Virus record (IMG/VR): IMGVR_UViG_3300020171_000046
Coordinates: 1-47,291 of that record
Length of the DNA: 47,291 bases
Source: a virus
Strand: one strand, 5' to 3'
Shown: piece by piece, positions 23,968 to 31,196 of the stretch
How the letters are laid out: each line of letters begins with the position of its first letter
Numbering within the stretch: position 1 is the stretch's first letter
Position numbers and translations under genes: made by a program
The notes under the pieces: generated by a model
What the model was told of the DNA's origin: nothing
The model's input: only the letters and a program-made list of their open reading frames with translations
Databases searched by the model: none

Positions 23968-24918
23968 CTAGATGCCAACAGACCCATCGACCCCGTAAGG
24001 AGTCGGCTGATAGATACCGGCCCTGAATCTGCCGGAATACCGGCGGTCGCCGGTCTCGAACACGTTGTCGCGGTCGAACGACGGCTTGATGCGCCATACC
24101 CAGGTCAGGGTGTGACCCTTCATGCCGAACTCCTTGGCCTTATCTGCCAGGATGAACCACGAGTCCGGGTCAGTCAGTCGCGTCCACTGGATGACCTTCG
24201 TGAACATCTTGTTGAGCACGTTGGGTGTATTCGAGTCACCCAATGCCGGGGTAGTCGACGTGTTGATTAACTGGTTGGCCATGAACATATAGTCCAGGGG
24301 TACAACCAGTGTAGTCGGCGTCTGTTCCCACGGGAATCCGCGCTGGTTCGTGCTCTTGCGCATACGAATGACAGACGCTTCGAGAGGAGCCTGGTCGAGA
24401 TCGACCTGTGTGCTCGGAGTGTTCACAAAGACGCCGCCAGCCGCAAGCGGATGCAGTAGTGAGAGCATCGCTAGTCCGTCGCCGCCGCTCTGCCACGGCG
24501 AGAATGAGCCGCCCGCTGTGGTCGCATTGTTGAACGGAAGCGCCGCGAGGTATTCCTGAGTCTCACGGCAGGAGTTGGCGTGTGCCGCAGCCAACTTCCC
24601 GGCCAGGATGCCGGTAGGATCGTCTTCTACGGCGATCTCAGAGATGGTGTAGCCGAGTTTGTACTGATACGGCGTGCAGGTCGTGTCAAGACCCTGCAAG
24701 ATCGTATCGTACTGGAACGGCTGACTCTCGCCGGACTCAGCCCATCGCCCGAATCCACTGTGGAAACTGGTGCGGGTGTCTTCGGTAGTGATCGAGTCCA
24801 TGCGGTATATCTGCTCGAACTCATGCGGCTCTTCGGTATACCCGTCGAGCCAGTGTTTCTTGATACGCAGGTCAAAAAGGTCGGAATGACCTGCTTTCTG
24901 AATTAGTGTAGTTGCCAT
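23968..24918 (-). CDS. Major capsid protein (HK97-type), 316 aa
   Basis: It has the layout of podovirus/siphovirus HK97-fold capsid proteins without a protease domain. There is a short N-arm, an E-loop-like part (FHSGFGRWAESGESQPFQYD), a long helix with KLAAAHANSCRETQEYLAAL, then PTTLVVPLDYMFMANQLINT and a P-domain/A-domain end with SWFILADKAKEFG, VWRIKPSFDRDNVF and ETGDRRYSGRF. Position after scaffold and decoration genes and a strong following hairpin fit. It assembles the head shell around the scaffold. Confidence 0.8.
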   Translation of the reverse strand: MATTLIQKAGHSDLFDLRIKKHWLDGYTEEPHEFEQIYRMDSITTEDTRTSFHSGFGRWAESGESQPFQYDTILQGLDTTCTPYQYKLGYTISEIAVEDDPTGILAGKLAAAHANSCRETQEYLAALPFNNATTAGGSFSPWQSGGDGLAMLSLLHPLAAGGVFVNTPSTQVDLDQAPLEASVIRMRKSTNQRGFPWEQTPTTLVVPLDYMFMANQLINTSTTPALGDSNTPNVLNKMFTKVIQWTRLTDPDSWFILADKAKEFGMKGHTLTWVWRIKPSFDRDNVFETGDRRYSGRFRAGIYQPTPYGVDGSVGI

Positions 24919-24931
24919 AACAGGTCACCTC

Positions 24932-25558
24932 CTATCCTTCCAGTTGAGTGTTGATGTTGAATGCGGTCGCCGTGCCCGACGTATAGCGATACGGCGGGAA
25001 CTTGACCTTGACGCGGGTGTATGTGTTCGTGACATCCCGAAGGTTGTCCGGGTCCATATCCACGCCAGTCACAACTACGCGAGCCTGCGTCTGAGCATCT
25101 GCATTGACGGCAGCGCAGTACATGGTCGAAGCGTCCGGCTGCGTGACCGTCATCGCAATGACGTTCAAGACCTTGCCGACGAGCTTTGCGGCATCGTCCG
25201 GGTTCGTACTCGCTGCCGAAGCGGCGTATAGCGACATAATGTACTCCACTCCGGGGTAGATCGGCATGATGCGGATCTGCGTGTTGCCGGTAGTGACGTT
25301 AGACCCGTTCGTGAGTGCCATCCCTGCCACTACTTCCGTGCCGGTGCCGTCGTCTGTGATAGCCGTGACCGCGCCAGCGTTCAGGTAGACGAAATCGCCT
25401 GCTTTGAACGACTGGGAGTTGGCTTCCAGATAGGGGACACCGGTATACGGGTTGAGTAGTTCAGGACAGTTCCTCATGGGGTCAGGGGTAGCCTGATAAC
25501 ACTGGACGAACGGTTGTGCCACAGTACTAGCCGTGATGTTGAGTGCTGTTCTAGCCAT
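24932..25558 (-). CDS. Capsid decoration/head protein candidate, 208 aa
   Basis: Beta-rich, with a segment typical of head decoration proteins: KAGDFVYLNAGAVTAITDDG followed by VVAGMALTNG. It continues with VEYIMSLYAASAAS, VGKVLNVIAMTVTQ and RVVVTGVDMDPDN. It lies directly upstream of the major capsid gene, the usual place for decoration or stabilisation proteins. No enzyme motif. AGAAGGTGAC precedes the ATG; the long leader upstream can form hairpins. Confidence 0.6.
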   Translation of the reverse strand: MARTALNITASTVAQPFVQCYQATPDPMRNCPELLNPYTGVPYLEANSQSFKAGDFVYLNAGAVTAITDDGTGTEVVAGMALTNGSNVTTGNTQIRIMPIYPGVEYIMSLYAASAASTNPDDAAKLVGKVLNVIAMTVTQPDASTMYCAAVNADAQTQARVVVTGVDMDPDNLRDVTNTYTRVKVKFPPYRYTSGTATAFNINTQLEG

Positions 25559-25785
25559 GTTTCTGTCACCTTCTTTCGAGTGATTGGTACTTCATCACCC
25601 ATCGCGGTAACAGGGCGACTACGGCGACCGGCTACTTGGCTCTTGCGAGGGTAGCTTGTCCCGCGTCCACTTGGCTGTGTGCGAGGGAGTCGGGCCGGTC
25701 GTCGCTTGGCGTCAGAGGTTGACGGGCAGACCGGCCCATATCGTATTCAGTTGTCAATCATCGCTTGGCCCTTGCGGGGGCGATG
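25559..25785 (-). other. Structured leader upstream of capsid genes
   Basis: The 227 bases hold no gene. A 9-bp inverted repeat (25692-25700 with 25729-25737) encloses a second 5-bp stem (25710-25714 with 25720-25724). The string CTTGGC occurs four times (25635, 25670, 25705 and 25764 on the plus strand); the first three are 35 bases apart. TTGACA at 25752-25757 (minus) lacks a partner -10. A cis-acting RNA or internal regulatory site for capsid expression is plausible. Confidence 0.5.
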
Positions 25786-26415
25786 TTATCTGTCATCTCC
25801 CGGCCCGACATCAGGCGATACGGTAAACGAATCGCCGGGGACGGGTTCAAACTCTTGTGTTACTCCACGGATATGGCCTTCGCTGGCCTCCTCAAGGTCA
25901 TAGGTGGCCTGTTCCTTGCGTTGCCCAAGGTATCGGTCGATGTCTTGCGACGCCCGCTTATCCTTGACCGCCTGTGCGTCAAGTTCACGAGAACGGCAGA
26001 GCAGGAACATGCCGACATGCCAAACCCTGTCGTCCACGTTCTCGCCGAATGCGTTGGGACAGTACACCATCTTTGCCTTCTTGCTGACGGGTCGCCAACC
26101 TTGGCCCTGGTTTCTGGCAAGCATCGTCGGATGCTTGCTGCCCCACTTGAATACATATTCGTCGGCGACACCCTTCACGAGAAACTTGACGATCTCTTCC
26201 GGCACAGGTTGATGGTTCGGATGGCGCGGCCACTTGGCATAGGGTCTGCGAACACCGTCAGGCCATAACCACGTCTTATCACCGGAGTAGACTTCAACGA
26301 TCTCACCGTCGTTCGTCTTCGCCAGAACGATACTGAAATCGTCGGGATCGAGTCGTTGTCTTGCTCGGATGACCTCCGGCTTGTCTCTCTGTATCTTCGG
26401 TCTCGGTAACGGCAT
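25786..26415 (-). CDS. Hypothetical head-region protein, 209 aa
   Basis: Mixed alpha/beta sequence with a basic N-terminus (MPLPRPKIQRDKP), a central beta stretch (IVEVYSGDKTWLWPDG), KWGSKHPTMLARNQGQGW, and a charged C-terminal helix (AVKDKRASQDIDRYLGQRKE). No motif recognised. It lies between scaffold and decoration genes and shares its first base with the scaffold stop. Probably a structural or assembly factor. Confidence 0.65.
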   Translation of the reverse strand: MPLPRPKIQRDKPEVIRARQRLDPDDFSIVLAKTNDGEIVEVYSGDKTWLWPDGVRRPYAKWPRHPNHQPVPEEIVKFLVKGVADEYVFKWGSKHPTMLARNQGQGWRPVSKKAKMVYCPNAFGENVDDRVWHVGMFLLCRSRELDAQAVKDKRASQDIDRYLGQRKEQATYDLEEASEGHIRGVTQEFEPVPGDSFTVSPDVGPGDDR

Positions 26416-27209
26416 TACTTGTCTCCTCCCGTCTTGACTACTGCGGGTTTCCCGTAAAGTTCAGCCACCTCGTCTTCGGTATAGTTGTTAGCCTTCATAA
26501 AGGCAAGTATGTTCGCCTTTTCGTCAGGAGGCCACTCATACTTTAGTCCACTTCCACTCGGCACTGTCCCTCCGCCCGACAACTGCGACTGCGCCAATCG
26601 TGCGGTTCGCTCCTCCGGCGTCTCAGTCGGTTGCTGTGGAGTCGTAACCCTGCGGCCGCGTTCCGCGAATACCAGGTCTTCGAGCCACTGTGGACACTGT
26701 GAGTACGCCTGCGCAACAGTCAGGTTGTAGCCCCTAAGCCGAGACTGAACGCCAGCGCCGATCTCCGGCCAGTCGGAATACTTCGCGGCTATTCCAGTGA
26801 CAGCCGCCTGCTCCATGACGGGAACGTACGGGCCGATGAACTTCTGGACTTCCGCGAGCGTATCCTGTCTCGTCTTATCGGCGACCTGCGCGACATACTT
26901 CTTGAGCGCGTCGGGATCGTTTATCAGATCGTAGGGGTCCGGCTCGACCTCCGGTTCGGGTTCAGGCGCTTCCGGCATCTGCTGTTGATACCCGTCACGC
27001 CTCGCAAACTGGAATGTACCATCCTCCTGTTCGACCGCCTGGACTCCATTGGCCTCCAAGAACTGCTTGTATGCCTGCGCCTCCTTACTCGCTTTCTCCA
27101 ACCTGCCTACAGTTGAGACGAGATCACCATGAGCCTCTATCTGCTCTGGCTGCTGCTCGACTGGCTCTTCCTCGATCTCCTCTTCGACTACTTCCGGCTC
27201 ATCAGCCAT
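26415..27209 (-). CDS. Scaffolding protein candidate, 264 aa
   Basis: The N-terminus is extremely acidic (DEPEVVEEEIEEEPVEQQPE). A helical segment (LVSTVGRLEKASKEAQAYKQ) follows, then a Pro/Glu linker and helices (DALKKYVAQVADKTRQDTLA). Acidic, helical, low-complexity proteins between portal and capsid genes are characteristic of phage scaffolds, which template head assembly and then leave. There is no protease motif. It overlaps the upstream gene by 8 bases. Confidence 0.7.
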   Translation of the reverse strand: MADEPEVVEEEIEEEPVEQQPEQIEAHGDLVSTVGRLEKASKEAQAYKQFLEANGVQAVEQEDGTFQFARRDGYQQQMPEAPEPEPEVEPDPYDLINDPDALKKYVAQVADKTRQDTLAEVQKFIGPYVPVMEQAAVTGIAAKYSDWPEIGAGVQSRLRGYNLTVAQAYSQCPQWLEDLVFAERGRRVTTPQQPTETPEERTARLAQSQLSGGGTVPSGSGLKYEWPPDEKANILAFMKANNYTEDEVAELYGKPAVVKTGGDK

Positions 27210-27462
27210 TCGACTTTTCCTCCTCGTGTTCTCTCAGAAACTCTCTTGCGACTTCCGGGATGATGTCCAGGACGAACCTGCACGCCTCGATAAAGCCCTG
27301 CATGAACGTCTGTCTTGCCGCCCATCCGTCTAACTGTTCGCCTGGTATCGGCGGGTGCATCATACTCGCGGCCTTAGACTGGGCCTCCTTGCCCGCCTGG
27401 TGGCATAACTGGTCCCATCCCTTGGACTCCACCAGACCCAGTAGCTGACGCGCCGCCTCCAC
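27202..27462 (-). CDS. Small helical protein between portal and scaffold, about 86 aa
   Basis: The conserved-looking part is VESKGWDQLCHQAGKEAQSK, then ARQTFMQGFIEACRF and PEVAREFLREHEEE, a helical protein with a GW-centred turn as found in short proteins next to phage portals. The start is uncertain. The GTG at 27462, with GGAGGAGG about 12 bases upstream, keeps the overlap with the portal gene to 89 bases; the open frame extends to 27636 but that part is Arg/Pro-rich shadow. Function unknown. Confidence 0.5.
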   Translation of the reverse strand: MEAARQLLGLVESKGWDQLCHQAGKEAQSKAASMMHPPIPGEQLDGWAARQTFMQGFIEACRFVLDIIPEVAREFLREHEEEKSNG

Positions 27463-29359
27463 CTTGCGGGCTAACTCCTCCTCCGGGGTTCTGTCCGGGG
27501 ATTTCGGTGGGACCAACTGGAACCGGGGCAGGGAAGATTCCCTGTTTGGCGAGTTCTTCCTGGACGACCTTGGCTGCGACCTGTGGAGCCATCCCCACAA
27601 TAATCGGCAGACACTCTTCCAACGATTCTGGTTCACTACCTATCAACTCCTCCGGGTCTTTGTAACCCATAGCAAGTGTAATATCACGGTAAACGCGCAC
27701 TAACCGTTGTGTCTTCGTGATAGCGGTTTCAACCGTATCACCGAGTGAATACTGGTTGACCGGACTCATAATCAAAAGCTGCAGGGTAGCCTCTGCTCGC
27801 CGTAACCGAACCTCCGCACTCCCTTGCTTACTTGCACCGTGAAGATGGAACGTGTACTTGCCTCTGAACCACTCCGGTAACGCCTCCGGCCAGTCGTTCC
27901 TACCACCCTTCTTGACCTTGAAAGCAACCGGTCGATCCTGCGGCATGTTCTTCTGGAACAGTTTCCAGAGTTTAGTAGCGAATCCGGCCAGTCCATCTCC
28001 ATCGCTCATGCCGATCTCGAAGATACCAACCTGATCGGATGCAGCCTGTTCGCCCTCCTGGAACAGGATGTTGACCTCGAACTTCGTGCGCTGCTTATCA
28101 TCGCCTCTAGTGGTGGCATCCGAAACATGAGAGAGCCGTTCGCCGTACTGCCGTACAGTCTCCAACTGCCCGAACGACGCGCCGACAGCCGCGAGTGAAC
28201 CACTGCCGATGTTCACGGGGCCGATCTCGTTGACGTTGCCGGTGATGAGTCCCAGTGGCGAGAACTTGAACTTCTTGCGGGCGAAGTCACTCCCAGGTGG
28301 CACAACGAGAGTCGGCAGGATATTGACCGTCACGGCGTCAGCGCCCTGGCTGAATGTGGCGTCAGTGAACTTCTGGAGATGCGAGAGTCCGGCGGCGGCT
28401 GGTCGGCCCCACATGCTGTTCGCCTGCGGATTCCAGATGAGCAAGCTGAACATGCAGTGATCGTAGACCTGATCGTAGGGCGCACAACGCAATACGACGG
28501 TCTGCCCGTCATCCTGCGGGTAGAACGCAAGGATCATCCACTTGGTTTCGTCGTCATCATCCGGTCGCTTCCACGTGAAGAATCCCTCGTAACAGTTGAA
28601 TTCGGCGTCCCACAACTCGGACGGCTCCCACTCGGTGATACCAAGAGCCTCCTGCCCCGGTGATACGCCCTCTGACTGCGCCCATAGGCCCTTCAGTTGA
28701 TCTCTGGCACTCTCGATGATCTGCTTGTTGTTCTTGATCTCTGACCAGGTGACTGTAGTACGCCTGAATGCGCCTCTCGCACGCTCAAAAGACGGCGCAG
28801 TGTAGGGTATCAGCATCATGTCTTCGGTGATAACGAGCGTACAATCGGGTTTCCAGTCTAGTTCATCGAGGGAAAGAGGGGAGGGAGGCATGGACGATAT
28901 GCCTTGAAGATTTCCTGTGGGCAATTGCGGGAGTGTCTTACCCATAGCCTTCACTCCATCAGGCAACCACGCCTGCCCTGTGAGCATGGACTCCCGAATT
29001 CCCATTGTGGCGGTCGTCTTGAACCTCATGCGCTCGATATTCGCCTGCATGAACTGTTCTACACCCTGGACGTACTGCTCGGAGTCGGCATCATCGGCTT
29101 CGGCGGTGAAAATAGGCGAATCTCCGACTGCTTGAGCGGCAATCTTGGTCGATGCGGTGTTGATGAAGTTTTCAAGTTGAGGAATGTGGACATTAGCCAT
29201 CCACGGTTCGGGTTTCGGCGGGAGAATGCCGTTGTAGAGGTCACGATAACCCTTGATCTGCTCCAGATGCTCGCTTGCCTGCTGCCGAGAACGCTGGAAC
29301 GCTCTGGTGAGGTCGGTATTCAGTTGCGCGAGATCACTTTCACTGAGTTGTACAGACAT
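27374..29359 (-). CDS. Portal protein, 661 aa
   Basis: The N-terminal helical region (LTRAFQRSRQQASEHLEQIK, YRDLYNGILPPKPEPWMANV, IPQLENFINTASTKIAAQ) has the wing/stem layout of podovirus portals, with PxPEPW-N-x-x-P typical of the group. The centre is beta-rich, and the long C-terminus is Gly/Pro/Gln-rich (GQNPGGGVSPQGGG), as in many portal barrels. Twelve copies would form the DNA entry ring. ATG chosen with TTGAGGACTAAG upstream, 1 base after the GroES-like stop; a TTG 12 bases earlier is unlikely. Confidence 0.8.
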   Translation of the reverse strand: MSVQLSESDLAQLNTDLTRAFQRSRQQASEHLEQIKGYRDLYNGILPPKPEPWMANVHIPQLENFINTASTKIAAQAVGDSPIFTAEADDADSEQYVQGVEQFMQANIERMRFKTTATMGIRESMLTGQAWLPDGVKAMGKTLPQLPTGNLQGISSMPPSPLSLDELDWKPDCTLVITEDMMLIPYTAPSFERARGAFRRTTVTWSEIKNNKQIIESARDQLKGLWAQSEGVSPGQEALGITEWEPSELWDAEFNCYEGFFTWKRPDDDDETKWMILAFYPQDDGQTVVLRCAPYDQVYDHCMFSLLIWNPQANSMWGRPAAAGLSHLQKFTDATFSQGADAVTVNILPTLVVPPGSDFARKKFKFSPLGLITGNVNEIGPVNIGSGSLAAVGASFGQLETVRQYGERLSHVSDATTRGDDKQRTKFEVNILFQEGEQAASDQVGIFEIGMSDGDGLAGFATKLWKLFQKNMPQDRPVAFKVKKGGRNDWPEALPEWFRGKYTFHLHGASKQGSAEVRLRRAEATLQLLIMSPVNQYSLGDTVETAITKTQRLVRVYRDITLAMGYKDPEELIGSEPESLEECLPIIVGMAPQVAAKVVQEELAKQGIFPAPVPVGPTEIPGQNPGGGVSPQGGGGASATGSGGVQGMGPVMPPGGQGGPV

Positions 29360-29360
29360 C

Positions 29361-29654
29361 TTAGTCCTCAACTAGACACAAAACCTGTTCGTTTCGGCAC
29401 TGAGCGACCATCGAACCGTCCTCAAGGTCGTACTGGTGGCCCGTAGGCCGAGATATAAGCACCGTGTCGCCCACGCCGAACCCCGGATCGTGCTTGTACG
29501 GGCCGAGTTTCAGAACGTTGCCGATGGGTTGCCACGGTCGAGCGTTGTCAGGGTAGAGTATCAGTCCACTCTCACTGTGAGTAGCAGCCGCAGAACACCG
29601 AATGAAACAGGTGTCGGCCTTCGGGTCGAAACCGAGTAGAGTGTCCAGTGTCAT
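29361..29654 (-). CDS. GroES-like co-chaperonin, 97 aa
   Basis: The chain follows the GroES domain. A basal strand (DTCFIRCSAAATHS) leads to a mobile-loop/strand block, ESGLILYPDNARPWQPIGNV, then VLKLGPYKHDPGFGVGDTVL, ISRPTGHQY and a closing strand (NEQVLCLVED) equivalent to the D-I-L-A-V-I end of GroES. Length matches the family (about 95-100). It probably caps host GroEL to fold the capsid protein, as T4 gp31 does. Placement immediately before the portal supports an assembly role. The mobile loop is divergent, so partner specificity is unknown. Confidence 0.65.
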   Translation of the reverse strand: MTLDTLLGFDPKADTCFIRCSAAATHSESGLILYPDNARPWQPIGNVLKLGPYKHDPGFGVGDTVLISRPTGHQYDLEDGSMVAQCRNEQVLCLVED

Positions 29655-29836
29655 TTCTTAGCCTTCTTGCGCTTCCTGGCAGGTTTGCCGGTGGGTCGCC
29701 AGTCGCTATGCTCGACGGCGTTCAGCAGGTTGCACTGCTTCTCCGCGTTCGCCTTGGTCATGTGACGACCCTTGACGCCATGCGGAGTCCTGTTCTCGTA
29801 GCTGTCACCCTTGATCTTGCGCATCTTTACCGGCAT
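29651..29836 (-). CDS. Small basic phage protein, 61 aa
   Basis: Lys/Arg-rich with the pattern MRKIKGDSYENRTPHGVKGR then MTKANAEKQCNLLNAVEH and a basic tail (KPARKRKKAKK). The middle resembles short phage proteins with a K-x-x-AE-x-Q-x-x-x-LNA-V/I motif near capsid genes. GGGAGG 6 bases upstream sets the start; an internal ATG at residue 5 is possible. It is the first gene of the virion operon and may bind nucleic acid. Confidence 0.65.
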   Translation of the reverse strand: MPVKMRKIKGDSYENRTPHGVKGRHMTKANAEKQCNLLNAVEHSDWRPTGKPARKRKKAKK

Positions 29837-29859
29837 GTCAGACCTCCCCGACCACCCTA

Positions 29860-29887
29860 ATTAGTTAAGGTGCTTAACAGTTGCCAA
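29860..29887 (-). promoter_or_regulatory. Possible promoter with embedded operator before the virion operon
   Basis: On the minus strand TTGGCA (29882-29887, 5 of 6) and ACTAAT (29860-29865, 4 of 6) are 16 bases apart, and the spacer contains a 15-bp palindrome. It lies 24 bases upstream of the first virion gene. A repressor bound there would block polymerase; this is inferred from geometry. Confidence 0.4.
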
Positions 29888-29935
29888 AGTCTCAGTCTCT
29901 TGCGTACCTTCAACATGAATAGTTAAGGTACTTAA
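29864..29935. promoter_or_regulatory. Two palindromic operator-like sites (TTAAG-N3-CTTAA)
   Basis: GTTAAGGTGCTTAAC at 29864-29878 and TTAAGGTACTTAA at 29923-29935 are near-identical dyads, 58 bp centre to centre. The first falls within the promoter spacer at 29860-29887. Paired sites of this kind are typical of dimeric repressor or activator binding; the XRE and winged-helix proteins of this phage are candidate ligands. Confidence 0.6.
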
Positions 29936-30276
29936 GTATTTCGGCGGACGGGAGACTTAACGCTCTCCCCATCTTATAGGGATCACGCTTAGAGCGGTCG
30001 TGCGTCCGCCGAAATCTGTACCAACACACCAAACAGTGACTCAGGACAGCTAGGCCATAGTCTGATACCAGGTTCCGATCTGTTTCCAGAGTTTCACCCG
30101 TGGGATAGGCAGCAAGTCCCTACCTCTGGGAGGAAGATTCCTCACGCAGAGGCCGTTAGTCTCCGCGACCGCTCTAAGTCTTCATCGAGTCATAATGTCC
30201 ACCCATGCCGGATTGTCCTCTCCGACGTTCGCGGGTTACGCGAGGTCGTCGGTTCAGTGAAAAACCTTCAATTGCC

Positions 30277-30305
30277 AGACTAGCACTCTATATGCAAACT
30301 GTCAA
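30277..30305 (-). promoter_or_regulatory. Sigma-70-type promoter upstream of the virion operon leader
   Basis: The -35 TTGACA (30300-30305) is perfect. The -10 TAGTCT (30277-30282) is poor but sits 17 bases away and has a TGC extended element. It starts immediately after the stop of the 190-aa gene, in AT-richer sequence. Confidence 0.5.
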
Positions 30306-30878
30306 TCAATCTTTTGAGGGCACGCTCGGTTCAACCTCCTGCGTTTTAAGGGGCACCCCCAACCATTCCGCCAGACAACTCCCAAGACGAGCGCGTATAG
30401 TCATGTACTCCTCTAGATGATGCCACTCTCTATCTATCTCCACCGTCCATGGTACACGCACTATCAGAGCGCGGTTATCCACAGGCGGGAGTGGAGGAAC
30501 ATTTAGCGTCGGACACTCACAAACCCACGCACCCTCTTCCCTGCTCCACTCCAAAACCTCCTTGCACGTTTCGCCAGCGAGAATCCAACCGGTGATATTC
30601 ACAAGGGCTTCTTGTAGTTTCTTCGGCTCTGGGAGTTCGGTGGTCTTCCAGCGCCCAGCGTAAACCTTGGGAATTACCGTCTCAACTTCTTCTTCGGGCA
30701 CTGCGATATTATCTGGTTGGCTGTCGTGAACCCATACACCAAACCCCGTAGCAACAGAGAACCGGGTTTCATACGATGACATATTCAGTTTCGGCACGTC
30801 CTTAAGTGACTCTATGACCTCTTTTATCACATTAAGATATTGCAGAACTATTGGGTCTTGCTCTAGTTTGATTAGCAT
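30306..30878 (-). CDS. Hypothetical protein, 190 aa
   Basis: Mixed sequence with an N-terminal helix (LQYLNVIKEVIESLKDV), a beta-like part (YETRFSVATGFGVWVHD), WILAGETCKEVLEWSREEG, and a C-terminal charged helix (EEYMTIRARLGSCLAEWLG). No family recognised. GGGGAGG 6 bases before the ATG; a TTG seven codons earlier is weaker. It closes the terminase-side operon: the promoter for the virion operon begins right after its stop. Confidence 0.65.
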   Translation of the reverse strand: MLIKLEQDPIVLQYLNVIKEVIESLKDVPKLNMSSYETRFSVATGFGVWVHDSQPDNIAVPEEEVETVIPKVYAGRWKTTELPEPKKLQEALVNITGWILAGETCKEVLEWSREEGAWVCECPTLNVPPLPPVDNRALIVRVPWTVEIDREWHHLEEYMTIRARLGSCLAEWLGVPLKTQEVEPSVPSKD

Positions 30879-30879
30879 T

Positions 30880-30948
30880 TCATTCCTCCCCAAACCCAAG
30901 CCTCTCCCGGAACTCCTTGAACGTAAACACCTTGGATTCGCCGATCAT
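30880..30948 (-). CDS. Tiny ORF, 22 aa
   Basis: The ATG overlaps the stop of the 71-aa gene (ATGA) and the frame ends just before the next start, its last codons carrying that gene's GGGGAGG. The peptide is charged (VFTFKEFRERLGFGEE). It may be a real miniprotein or a coupling ORF that brings ribosomes to the 190-aa gene. Confidence 0.35.
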   Translation of the reverse strand: MIGESKVFTFKEFRERLGFGEE

Positions 30949-31160
30949 CTACCAGTCCATTTCCAAGTAGGATAATCGACAATACCCATCTCGGTTTTGA
31001 CTTCTTCTATACACTGGTTAACCCTTGGAACTTCCACCTTTCGGTTTCCAGGGTCGCCTAATCGCGCATATTCTTCAGTGATTCGCTCAACTCTAACCCC
31101 CTTCCGGCTGAGTCTATCAAGAAGTTCCTCGGCCTGTTCCTTGCGCTCGTCCGTATTCAT
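30945..31160 (-). CDS. Duplicated small protein, copy 1, 71 aa
   Basis: A charged helical protein (KEQAEELLDRLSRKGVRVER, ITEEYARLGDPGNR, NQCIEEVKTEMGIVDYPTWK) nearly identical to the 73-aa protein at 32069-32290. They differ by one substitution (K/T) and an N-terminal change (DERK versus DDSQRK). Family unknown. Its ribosome binding site is the GCGGAGGGAAAGA string that in the terminase ATPase half encodes AEGK. It lies 36 bases after the terminase nuclease half. Confidence 0.75.
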   Translation of the reverse strand: MNTDERKEQAEELLDRLSRKGVRVERITEEYARLGDPGNRKVEVPRVNQCIEEVKTEMGIVDYPTWKWTGR

Positions 31161-31176
31161 ATCTTTCCCTCCGCAT
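30945..31176 (+). repeat. Direct repeat copy A (small gene plus its ribosome binding site)
   Basis: These 232 bases match 32069-32306 with only a handful of substitutions and one 6-base indel near the gene start. The two copies lie in the same orientation and flank the terminase nuclease half, so homologous recombination between them would delete it. Confidence 0.9.
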
Positions 31177-31196
31177 CGTACAACATGCTCCTCCCC

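Larger units (their letters stand above)
29837..30276 (-). ncRNA. Structured leader of the virion operon (candidate cis-acting RNA)
   Basis: No gene fits in these 440 bases, which a promoter at 30277-30305 would transcribe. Paired arms are: 29938-29950 with 30003-30015 (13 bp, perfect); 29988-30000 with 30166-30178 (13 bp, perfect, interlocked with the first); 29951-29955 with 29964-29968; and a two-part hairpin at 30222-30252 (6 and 5 bp). The interlocked order implies a pseudoknot or alternative pairing. An antitermination, attenuation or packaging-related RNA is possible. It does not match tRNA, tmRNA or RNase P features I can recognise. Confidence 0.55.

Noticed and set aside
25752-25757. 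TTGACA on the minus strand upstream of the decoration gene as a promoter
   Set aside because: No acceptable -10 box at 15-19 bases.
29938-30015. tRNA-like element with a long acceptor-like stem
   Set aside because: The 13-bp stem is too long and there is no anticodon arm, T-loop or CCA in register; it is better explained as a regulatory RNA stem.
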